Shown piece after piece: positions 45,043 through 56,700 of a stretch of 64,000 bases of DNA. The stretch comes from Lingula anatina. Lineage: Eukaryota; Brachiopoda; Lingulata; Lingulida; Lingulidae. A program made the position numbers and the translations under genes. The notes beneath the pieces were generated by a model, which was not told where the DNA came from, did not search any database, and saw only the letters and a program-made list of their open reading frames with translations. Within the stretch, counting starts at the first letter, position 1, and each line of letters begins with the position of its first letter. Location: contig NW_019775280.1 in assembly GCF_001039355.2 (NCBI RefSeq), forward strand, positions 308,003-372,002. The letters run 5' to 3'.

Positions 45043-46454
45043 CTAGGAATTAATTCAAAGTCTGAATAAATTAGGCAAGCCACAATAAATGAGTATCATT
45101 GCCTATGGCAGATTTTCACTCATCAATGTTTTATTTTACTATTGTAAATATTACTTTACCCACTCAAAACAAAAACTAGGGGTGCTGAGATACCACGCAC
45201 AAAAACCTTGACCCTCCTTAAAAGTTGAACAATATATTGCTAATAGCTGATAAAATAGCTAATTATTTGAAAACAAACATTAACATGCATATCACAACAA
45301 AATATGGTTCACAACTAGTATATAAATGGGTACAGACTGCACAAATGTACACTTCATTTAAGATGAAAATTGGTGCTTCTGCAGTTTTCTCACCAAACCC
45401 ATATAAGAATTTTTACAAGAAACTTTTCAAGCTCTTTGATCAATGGAATTACAGCAAATTTTCACCCTTGAAATGACCCCAGCCCCATCATAATTGAACA
45501 GGCTTCAGGGATCTCACAAAAAATTAGTAAGTAAATTGCAGGTGGGAGTATTGCAAAAGTACCAAAATTTGTAACACATAAAGCAACCAAAATCCGATAA
45601 CGTACAATACCTAAACTGGAGGTGTGACTCTGCTGACCCTCGGTCACTGGCTGGTCACCAGGTAGAGTGGACTTGACAAACTTCACCCCAGTGAGCTCCT
45701 GTCTTTGTGCCCTGTGCTCTGACAGCTCCGTCTGCATGGCCTCGGACAGAGCTTTTACCTAGGAGAAAAAAAAAACAAGAGCTGGATAAAAAATGTTACT
45801 TTCATGCTCATGTATCAACCAATTTTTGTTATATGAATTAATGTTTCAGCTACATGTGGCCAACTGTGAAAAAATTTATTATCTTTGGTTAAAAAATGGC
45901 AAAATATCTGAGTGCTAAGTCTGCATGGCTTTGTACAGAGTTTTTACCTAGGAGAAAATAAAAGCTGGATAACACATGATCAGGTTACAACCCATCCAAG
46001 CCATATCAATGAATGTTTCAGTTACAATATCAACAGGTTCATGTAGCAGACATGAGCCTAGGTTAAAAAAAATAACTGAACATTCATCATGGGACCCAAC
46101 ACCTAACCTTGATGAATCTCAGGAACCATCAAATTAAATTAAAAAATGTGGAATTCCGATTTTCCACGAAAAAAGCTCATGTCTTATGTAACACGTGACA
46201 AACTGTAGAACAATTTTCTGTGAATAAATTTTTCAGAAACATTCTACCTCCGCCTGAACTTGAGCCGGGTAGCGGCAGCCCATACATTCTATATTGATGA
46301 AGCACTGAGACAGACACAGCAGCCTCTCAAGGGGATACTTTCCCCAGTGACATTCCAGGAACCGCCGCCGCATTTCCCACTCTTTGTTGTTCTCGTACTC
46401 TTTCTTGTACTGGTCCAAGTCTACCATTTCTTGGTCGCCATCTTGGTCCGACAT
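43718..46454 (-). CDS. NKRF: NKRF-like protein: XTBD, double-stranded-RNA-binding-like, G-patch and R3H domains
   Basis: Three coding exons: 46248-46454, 45611-45758 and 43718-45042. The joins are in phase (GAG|GTA, then G|GG) and give about 559 residues; human NKRF is about 690. Residues about 18-75 form an XRN2-binding (XTBD) domain with WGKYPLERLLCLSQCFIN and MGCRYPAQV. Residues about 186-238 and 313-375 look like dsRNA-binding folds (AKGVASSKKAAKHDAFENAL; KVKLQAAQKTLDSL). A G-patch at about 415-455 has GNQLLRKMGWTGGGVGRGGQ, and an R3H domain follows at about 463-525 with FTKEERAIIHKESQKLGLKS. NKRF is a nuclear/nucleolar partner of the exonuclease XRN2 and a repressor of NF-kappa-B targets. 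The XTBD and domain order point to NKRF rather than CDKN2AIP. The start is the first in-frame ATG and lies inside a YY1-like motif. Confidence 0.9.
45611..45758 (-). CDS. NKRF: NKRF exon 2
   Basis: 148 bp between acceptor TCCTAG and donor TTTAG|GTATTG. It encodes VKALSEAMQTELSEHRAQRQ to SSL, a charged linker continuing the XTBD helix. It ends in phase 1. Confidence 0.88.
46248..46454 (-). CDS. NKRF: NKRF exon 1 (XRN2-binding domain)
   Basis: 69 codons starting MSDQDGDQEMVDLDQYKKEY and ending QVQAE at donor GAG|GTAGAA, phase 0. It encodes nearly the whole XTBD. Confidence 0.88.
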
Positions 46455-46460
46455 GATTGT
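46434..46460 (-). promoter_or_regulatory. NKRF: YY1-like motif over the NKRF start codon
   Basis: The minus strand reads CCAAGATGGCGACC in codons 4-8 after the ATG, a close match to the AANATGGCGNC YY1 consensus. A weaker copy (ATATGGTGGCC) lies upstream near 46785. In animal promoters YY1 sites often sit just downstream of the TSS. This suggests a TATA-less promoter very near the ATG. Confidence 0.4.
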
Positions 46461-48658
46461 AGTTGAAAGCGTGCTCTTCTGTTTAGCTAGAAATAAAACT
46501 ATGTCCTTTAAATCTTCGCTAGTTCCTAGAACTGGCTTTTATTGGTTAACTTTAATGTACGTGGGCGGTTTTACCTACAATGGAAGTTACAAATTGCGTT
46601 CTCAAAATATAATATTCATCTTCAGTGTTCTGCAAAAAATGCAATTTATCTATACCTGTCCACGTAACTTAATACCTTAACATCTGGTATAATTGGTTGC
46701 TTTGCTAAAATCCATACACTCTTCCGTTATACCCAAACTACGTTCATTTTTTATCGCATTTCTTACCTTATCCACGTTTTACCAGTGGCCACCATATTGA
46801 AAGTACCCGGATATTGTAAATTTCAAGACGAGACGACGTAGAGGTGTAAAATGTGTGTACATTAAACCACTTATTTAACCCATGTCTACCATACCTTCCT
46901 TTCGATTTTTTAAATTTTGCACATTCTAGCACAGTTGCCTTTTGTCTTCCATCCGTGATAAATATAATTAAATACATTACTTCAACATTCAAAGACTACA
47001 TGAGAACAGCAAATTTTTAACCAAACTGAACTGCCAGGTATTTTTTTTTAATGGAAGTAATGTAAGTCACTGTAAAATGAAGTAAAAGTAAATGGTGTTT
47101 ACTACCTGTAAATATGCAATGGTGTAAAACGGATGCACATTTTATTTTATTTATTTAAAAAAAAAACTGTCTGGATGGCCAGTCCCTGAGAACATTACAT
47201 TTTCCTGCACACATTTTCAAAAGGAAATACATGTGCATGTTAGCAATGAGTGCTTTTATTTTTGGGGTTTGTTATTCGACATGAAATACCCCTTCTCTCT
47301 TCCCAGCCTTAGTTATTCTTCTTTTTTTTTCAAAAAATTTGGAAATTTAAATTATCAAATGATGACAAATGTGAGAAGATCATCATAATATTTGGACATG
47401 ACATGAATATCTTAACCGTTTATTGATCTTTTTAAGATTTAAATACAAAACAAGTAATGTTCATGTGTATACAACAAAGTTTACAGTGGTCGCTGAAATA
47501 ATGTTGACTTGATGTTTCAAACTTTGTACAGTGTGTTTCTATATTGTTGCATCTGCTGGTCGAGTATATTGAAGTGCTGCAGTATACATCCAGCGTGCTT
47601 CCATGGCTGACTGGAGTCAAGTACTCCTATTATGCATTACTTGAACTGGTGACCTTATTCAATCAATGACAATAAATTTCTGCATTTTATGTAAAACAAA
47701 CATAAAATAAATTTGAAAAAAATCTTGTGCACACAAATAGCACGTATCGCATATAGGCTTAATAATTGTGAATGAACTATTACTCTTTAAAATAATAATA
47801 GAATCTAGAGCTATCTTCAAACAGTACTTGAAATTTATTGCACTAAAAAACTTTACCCTTGAGACAATTCAAAAGTTGGAATTGTGCGTTGATAATAGAA
47901 AAGTGGATTGGATTTGGGGAAAATTACATCAACTAACAAGGGATCCAGTAAAAATAAAAAATAAGAAAATGATTTACATTTCTATTTGAACCAATTCTGG
48001 ATCATTTTCAAGACATGAAATACTACACCAATAAAATGCAGTTTAAATATGTATTAAAGTAATATGTATGGAGGGGGGGGGGGTAATGAGAAAACATTAT
48101 AACATGGTTTTCCTCTGAAACGAAAAGAAAATGTTGTAGAATTTTTAGCATAAAACGTTGAAACTTGGTAGTATGTAAAAAGATATCTGCAATGCACATA
48201 ATTTTTGCTGATGGAGAAGAGATGAAATGTGACCATAGTATGGGAAATTGTAATAAGATGAGAAAATAAGAATAATTATGGGAAAGTTATCACTTCAGCT
48301 CAAATAATTTAAAAGCTATTTACAAACAATATATTTTTAGTTTGATTCACCTCAAGTTATAAGTTTAATAATTCCGAATGGAAAACAATATATATAACAT
48401 CAATATGTTTAATTGTATTGAAGTTTGCAATTTGTTATTTCAGCAATGAAGTATTGAAATGTCTTTTTCAATCTCTATAAAATTTACCTCTTCAAGAACA
48501 TAACAGAAACCTTGACATTCTGCAATATTCACTTCTTAAGATTCTTATTCAATTGTGTCCTTTCCTGCTTTTCGTTGCACTTTTTTACTTTTCTAGATGA
48601 TACCCGCTGAAACATTTTGCCTATAAGCACACATTGCTTTAGGAAAATAACAAACTGA
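46461..48658. other. Region between NKRF and the USP gene
   Basis: 2.2 kb between the NKRF start and the USP stop. It should hold the NKRF promoter on the left and the USP 3' untranslated region on the right. It is AT-rich with a poly-G run at 48072-48083. A 73-codon plus-strand frame at 47768-47989 has no recognisable family and normal background composition. Confidence 0.5.
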
Positions 48659-49983
48659 TCAATTTTCTTCCATTTTCTCTTCCTTGGATTCTTCACACTC
48701 CTTTTCAGACATAGGTGCAGAGGCTCCCTCTGGTGATCTTTCTTGCTCCATGTCGTCTTCATGCGCAGACTGTTCTTGTACTACTTGCTCCGTGTCACTC
48801 TCACTTCCTTCTCCAGCCGCCCCTGCCTCCTCACTTATCTGCGCTAATGGAGGTGTAGATGGCGCTGCAGCTGGGGTCAAAGGTCGCTGGTGGGTCGTCT
48901 GCATGGTGACAGTGGGACTGGGAGGTCGCGGGGCTGGGGTGGGCGGGGCCGAGTGACTAGGAACTTGGGGAGTGCTCTGACAGCAGACGACTAGAGGACC
49001 ACCGTTATAGATGCCATGAAGGAAATGCCACATCTCCTCTGATAGTTGACCGTATGAAGATGACTGCTTGACAATATACTGGTCATTGCGCTTGAAACAG
49101 ATCTTGCTGTTGTCTATTTGTCCTGGTGGTTCTGGAAAAAAATTTGTTTTACTGTACAACATCTTTATTTACCGTATAGGGACTTTTGAGAATTGCGTCA
49201 TCCTACATCAAAGAGCTTGCAAAGAGGTTAAGAGATCACTATTTTAAAAAAAATTCTAGCATTTATATAAATGAATGGTAAAAAATCATAATGTCACTTG
49301 TGTGTTTCTAAACTGAAATGGAGCCCTCTTCTTATACTTAATCAAAAGATGGTGCTTTTGCAATCTAAAGGCATCAGAAGATCAGATAGGCAAATTGCAA
49401 AAAATTAAAATCTTTAAAAAATATCAAATCTTACCACTTTCCATTCCCTTTACAAAATTCTCCCACTGTTTAAACCACTGCATACTTATAGCATAGATTA
49501 CACACGGGTTGTCCTCTTCTTTGAAGTCTTCATGGAGCTGGAGGAAAAAGTATTCATCATTTTTTAAAATATTGTCCATTTTATACTTAAAACGGCAGTG
49601 AAGCAGAAAATAGTATTCAAATGATCATTAATAAAAAAGATTATATCACTTCTCCCATGGCCACATCCGATTAAAAAAATTAATTAAATTTTGCCAAAAA
49701 TGTTTTTGACACCTAACCTGTTGGAAACCTTCTCCATTTCCACCAACATTTAATGAACACTAAGCATGTGGCATAGTAGTCTTTGTCTTCTCAGTTTTAA
49801 AACTAGTCTTTACCTTGACAAAAGTATCTAGCTCATAGCTCTGTCTTCTCCTCAGTTTTAAAACTAGTCTTTACCTTGACAAAAGTGTCTAGCTCATAGC
49901 TCTGTCTTCTCCTCAGTTTTACCTGTTCTGCCTGGCATGTTACACACAAATAAAGATGATTACACACTGGACCTCCTCCGTAC
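48659..49983 (-). CDS. USP20/USP33: USP coding exons 18-20: second DUSP domain and C-terminal tail
   Basis: Exons 49875-49983 (109 bp, [20 protein letters not shown] and [13 protein letters not shown]), 49435-49537 (103 bp, [20 protein letters not shown] and KQWENFVKG) and 48659-49131 (473 bp). The last gives [20 protein letters not shown] and [17 protein letters not shown], closing the DUSP fold. About 85 residues rich in Pro, Ser and Glu then run to the stop. That tail is longer than I expect in vertebrate orthologues. Confidence 0.92.
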
Positions 49984-50706
49984 CTGCAGGATGTTGTAAA
50001 ACAAATTAAAATATTTCTAATACTAGTAAGCTATTTTAATAATGATTATCATCAGTTTTGTAATAACATGTTTTCCCTATGTCTCATAAAATTCCATTTT
50101 TTTTGTTATATCTATAATTGTTGTAAACTGACCACTTAAATCAAAAACTAGGTTGTGATAACTTAAAAATTCAGCCACATCTTTCAACATTCTTCTGCTA
50201 AATAATTAACTGTAAAAATAAATTATCTCTACAAAATATTTTGAATTATGTCACCTGAGACACCTAGTCTGTTATAATATACCAGCTGTAGCTTACCTTT
50301 CATGAAGACAGTCCCACAGTGTTTGCGACAGTTCTACCACCATCTCCAGTGTTAAACTATCTATATTATTATATATATCAGCTGTAGCTTACCTTTCATG
50401 AAGACAGTCCCACAGTGTCTGAGGAAGTTCCGCCACCATCTCTAGTACGTTTTGAAACTTGGTGGGAGGCACAGCTGTAACAAAAGATAATATAACAATA
50501 TGAACATATCACTTCACTTTCATGATCATACTTATCTTTTTAATCAGTTTCATAAATAAATGTTTTGTTGTTGTGGCTAGCAAAGACAAAAGGTAAAGTA
50601 CATTTTATTAGCTTCTTCTCGAATTAAGTGAATTATCAATGCTTTATTTACCTGTGAAAGTAGAAGGAAAAACTTGGACTAAACTTGTAGTTAAGCGCAC
50701 ATGCAT

Positions 50707-50770
<64 letters not shown>

Positions 50771-53700
50771 GAAATTCTAAAGATCCATATGTACAAATTG
50801 AAGTCAGTGATTCAAATCCAAGAACTCTTTTTCTGCATTGTGTTGTAATAAAACTTACCTCCATGTTTGCAAAGAAAATCCTCATTAGTAATAGGACCAG
50901 GCTCTGCAAACGTGTTGAACCTGTTAATCCACTGTTTGGACACATAGAAGTTCAATAAACTAGGCTGAAATAATTGTACCAAGGGTTATTACTTATTACA
51001 AATTTCAATCACTTCACTTATGCAAAAACAAACAAACAAACAGAAACAAAAAGTTAAAGATTTTACAACCTACTGCTAATTCAAATCAAAAACAGGTCCC
51101 TGTTCAGACTTTTTAAATTATTTTTTATAGAGTTTATTGATAAAGCCTTACTTCAGGAAATACAATTAATGATAAAAATAAATAAATAAAAAAAAATTCA
51201 ATGTGTCCTGACTACCTCCTTGCTCTCCACCAGCTCCATGGCCTTCTGTCTCTGTACCATTATGTCATCATTCTTTTTCCTAAAAAATACAAATGCAATA
51301 ATACAAATAAATCCTTGTACTACATTTAATGGACAAAATATTTAAAACTTCAAAAAATGGGCTTTAATTTTTAAAGTCATGAGACCAGTCAAAACCACCT
51401 TAACTTGTTGGGATTAACTTACAAAATTAAACATGATTAATTAGTAAACAAATGTACAAGCTTTAAGAAATAAAATAAATATCTTAATAAAATAATAAAA
51501 CAATCAATGATCAATTTTCAAAGACTAAGGAAAGAAAATAGTGGACACTTCAAGCACCAAAATCTTGTTCCTCCTACCTGTAAAAGAGTACATATGCCTC
51601 ACAGTTCTGGACAGTCTGGACATCCACCTCGGTCACATACTGGTCATCATACTCGTACCACTTGTCATCGTAGTGGTTCAGGGCATACGCCGTGTAGTGA
51701 CCGCCCCCTGCAGTGCCATGGTGACATATCACAGCCGTCAGGTCGTACAGTCGCATGGCTGACTTACAATCTGGAGACACATATCATTAACATATAATTA
51801 CCATATAATTAACATATAATTAAGAATTCAGTGACCACAAGGCAATGACTCAATGGAAAACTAGGTATAAGGTCACTGGTGTAAAATGAGTTACTTTGTG
51901 ATGAGATATCACTGCTTGACATACCAGATGATATAATCTAAATACACTAACTTCTCCCTACTTTTCAAATCCATTATAGTATGCTAGGTCTTACTGATGA
52001 AAGCATATGAGAGAGAGCAGAAATTGAGAGAGGGGACTAAAAATTCACTTTGTGATTGTCATCACATTGCTCCTCATACCTTTGTGTAGATACGGCCTCA
52101 TATCAAGACCCTCTATGGGAAATGACACATAGCTGCTGATCTTAGCGGAGAACATAAACTCATGTCGGAACCTCTTTAGATGTATGCATAATATCTGGAA
52201 CAGAGAAAAACAACCACTTGTTAAATCTATATTCAATCAACTATTTTGATTTTATCAGATAAAATGTACAATACTATGATAATAACAAAATTTTTGGTTT
52301 ATTCTTAAAATTGTGACATAGAAAATGTCAAGTCTGACACATTTTTCTGGCAAATTATTATCTTCTGTAAGATTCAGTTAAAAACAGACCTCTGGTAGTT
52401 GTAAGACTTTGGTGTTCTTGATTCCATTTCTCAGTCTGAAATTAAATTAGGAAAGACTTGAAACACACATTTTATAACATGATTAATTCAAAATTCAACA
52501 CAATTGCACTGGATTAACTTCACAAAGTAACTTCTTGGTGATCTTTGGGATGAATGAAGAAACCGCAACCAAACAGATACTTATGTTTCAAGAAGATTCA
52601 GTCTTGCTAGAAAAGCATTAACATCCTTCATTTCTATCTTTATACAGGTTCAACAATTTAACTTGTGGGTGGCGCAGTGGATTGGGATGGGGGGAGGGGG
52701 GATCACAGGTCAGCCATAGTTTAAAAAAACTTACTTTTTACACTTCTCACAGCTGTACATATTATCTCCCTTTAGTTCATCAGCTGAGAAAAAAGCTGCC
52801 AAACAGTCTGTAAGTGTGACCATTGGGCCCCAGAAAATACTGCAAAGAATGAAATTATTTTATATCAAGTAATAATCATTTTTGCTGACTATTAAATAAC
52901 CTATGTTATAAAATTTAATAAAAGCAGCATCAATTATTCAAATGTCTCTGACTTTAACTTAGTAGATTGTTTAAAGCCTTTTTTATAATAATCTAACAAA
53001 TCCTTATCTTTCTATGCATATAGAATTCTCTTCTGGTTCTATGTTTACCATAAATTTTACCAACTTCATTGCTTATTCTCTTCAACCTAACAGCTCCTTT
53101 CAATCATCAGTAATAATCACCAAAACTATAATTTTTCCACAAATACTATTCTATCTCTTAAAAGCAACAGGTTTCTGTGACCAGGTTTTTGAGGAGAAAA
53201 GGCCACATGGCAATCATTCCTGTTAGTAAGAACACCTATGCTGAGAAACTTAACAACCACCAGACCTATTAATTCCTATGTTACATCTTACTTTCTCATC
53301 CAGCCAAACATCCAGGTAATCCAGCCCTGCCTAGCCGCGGTGTCGCCACAGGCTCCGGCCATCTTGGACTGTGCACCCTGGGAATGAATGACGCTGAGGT
53401 ACTCTCTACTGGGGATGGGGAGTGACAGGTCCTGGAATGTCTCTTTGGTTGTCGATACCTGCAATATGCCAAAATTTGCGCAAATCAGCATTAGTCACTA
53501 ATACTTAAAAGATTGTTTTAAAATAGTAAATGGATGAAAATCACATGATGATAAGTCAATAATTTCTTAAGCTTATTAACTGTCTAGGGTATAATAAAAA
53601 GGTGAAAAGATATGGTTTTATTTAGGTCTTGATAGATAAATTAAATCTAGTAACTGTAAAGTCTGATCTGGTTGCTTGGTCTCAAAAAGGGTTCTAGTCT

Positions 53701-56700
53701 TCAAGCCTAACTTACGGATTCACATGTTAAACATTGCACTGAGCTGAGGATCTTTCCATCAAAGATATCTGTTATGACACTTTTAAACTGCACTGCTTTC
53801 TTCTTGGCTGAAAACAAAGGCTTTATTCCCATAGATTTTAGATCGATCTATCCCCGCGGGGAGTCTCACTAGATTACTTTCAGATAATCCGACTTAAATG
53901 TCCGTCCCACCTACTACAAGCTGTAAGGGGATAATTAACTTTCGTGTCCACCCGGCTGACAGCTATTTAGCGTGAACCCCCAGGGCGTTAGGTCGATCTA
54001 AAGTAGGTCGATCTAATCTATGGAAATGGGGTGAAAGAAACAAATAGACAAATATGAATAAATATTACCATTATTACGAGGTAAAATAATTATCAAAATA
54101 TCACGTACTATTATTAGTAATTTCTTTTTCAGAAATAAAACTAAGTCTGATTGTATCTTCATCATTCAGTTAGCTTTGAAATTATTTCAACATCTCTTTA
54201 AATCATCACTGGCTAAACAAGCCACTTTTCTCCACTAACACAATCCACACAATCTCCTCCAGCATCCTACCTGACTGGCTGATGGGTCTGTCCCCCTGTG
54301 ACCTGTGGCCAGTCTTAGGGCTACTGTGTCCACTGACCACACTTCTGTGTCCAGTCTCCACCTCGACGTCCGCATCATTCAACGCGTCCTTAAACTCTGC
54401 GTTTTCCTCCGTTTTCTCACTCTGCTGCCTGTTCCGCGTCATACTTCTCGTGACCCTCCTGTCCGCGGTGCTCTGTTGTTGGTCCTCTAAATGCTCCATC
54501 TGGTCGTTGTCTGGGATATCACAGTGTATGGATTCTGTGCCCATACCAGTGCTGTTGTTACTGGAGAAGTTGGCCTCCATTGAACTCTGCTCACTGCTCA
54601 TGCCCGAGTCACATGTCTCATAGTCTTCTTCTGATTGGCTGGTAGAATCTGGGGCCTCAACTTCCAGGGGTGCCGGTGGCTCCTGATTGGCTGGGCTGGG
54701 TTTTCCCTTTTCATCTTGCTCCTCCTCATCTTCATCCTCCTCGTCTACCATCACTGGCTGTTTTAATTCCTCATGAAGCTGGTCCATGAAACAACGCAGG
54801 AATTCTTGCGTGTCCTGTTAGAACCAATATAATATAATAATTAATATAATAATGAAAATAATGAGTAATTTGACATACAATTTAAATAAAACAGTGAATT
54901 TCCTTGTACCAAAATTATGAGGCTGTATGAGAAGTTTCGTCAGTATGAAAGATAACATAATACAAATCACAATTGTAAGTACTTCACAAACTGGGTATTC
55001 ATTAAAAAAGTTTAATCCTTTGAAACACTCATGTAACTAAACTATTTTTAAAGATTGTCAAATACTTAAGCTTACTTGCTGTGAGTATCCTCTGAACATT
55101 GGGTGGATAACTTTGATACCTTGTACGATACCTGATGGTACAACATAGGATGGTCTGAAAGTAAAACACTTCATAGTGACAAACATATTACCTTACCTTG
55201 AGCTTATGCAAAACTAGAACAGATGTAAGAAGGGTCTGGTTGTTCTTATTCGTCCTTTCCTTTTCTTGGTTTACACAATCAAAATTTAAAAAAATTCAGC
55301 AACATACATAAATGTTTGATTCAAATCAGTGTCTTGAATCAGAAGAAATGATAAATCAAAAACAACAAAGTAATTTTTTACATCACCACCTCACCTTTTT
55401 TTATGCCAGATCTCTTGGACTAGCTTGAGGTAACTTCTAGAGAGCATGGGTTTTCTGTCGCTGCGGACATAGGAGCTGCAGTCCAAGAAGTACCGAGTCA
55501 ACGGCTGACTGGAAGTGTTCATAGCAAAATACTAATTGAATACTTATTTCTCAGAATAGTTATTGAAAGATTATTTTGGGAATTGGACAAGTAAAAAAAA
55601 AAAAAAAAACTAGTAGTCAAATTAATTTGTACAAAAGTAACTAAATAAAAAGAAATAAATAAACAATAAAACAAACAAAACAATGATTTTTTTTAAAGTT
55701 TCAATGTACAAAATCAATGAAAATATTATATGAGCCTGGTAATGTTAAAAATATACACTTGGCATTCGCCTATAAAAGTATCTATTTACCAGTTGGACAA
55801 TGCTTGCACGGCTGCATTGAGATAACATGTATTTACTTACCAGTTGGACAATGCTTGTATGGCTGCATTGAGATAACATGTATTTCCAAGGTTTTGAAGC
55901 CCCACAAGACCTGGAACAAATAACTAACTAAATATTTTATGTCTTCCACCAAAATTACTTGAAAACAGCAATAAAAGTCTACATGTCAATCTTATAAGGA
56001 TACTCAATTTCAAAACACAACCTTGTGAGAATAAAGATATTGGAAACACCCTTCAAAGCTGCATTTCAGACACATTTTCAACCATAGGACAATATTAGCA
56101 TCAGGAAACAGGAAATATTGAAATAAATAAATACAAAAAAGGATATTCACTGTATTTGATAAAGTAAAACAAACTTCAGCAACCTTCTACATTCTCTTTT
56201 TCATAAGAAGNCAATGATTTTTTAAAAAGTTTCAATGTACAAAATCAATGAAAATATTATATGAGCCTGGTAATGTTAAAAATATACACTTGGCATTCGC
56301 CTATAGAAGTATCTATTTACCAGTTGGACAATGCTTGCACGGCTGCATTGAGATAACATGTATTTACTTACCAGTTGGACAATGCTTGTATGGCTGCATT
56401 GAGATAACATGTATTTCCAAGGTTTTGAAGCCCCACAAGACCTGGAACAAATAACTAACTAAATATTTTATGTCTTCCACCAAAATTACTTGAAAACAGC
56501 AATAAAAGTCTACATGTCAATCTTATAAGGATACTCAATTTCAAAACACAACCTTGTGAGAATAAAGATATTGGAAACACCCTTCAAAGCTGCATTTCAG
56601 ACACATTTTCAACCATAGGACAATATTAGCATCAGGAAACAGGAAATATTGAAATAAATAAATACAAAAAAGGATATTCACTGTATTTGATAAAGTAAAA

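Noticed and set aside
47768-47989. 73-codon plus-strand frame between NKRF and USP
   Set aside because: No recognisable domain, no splice or promoter context, composition like the surrounding AT-rich DNA.
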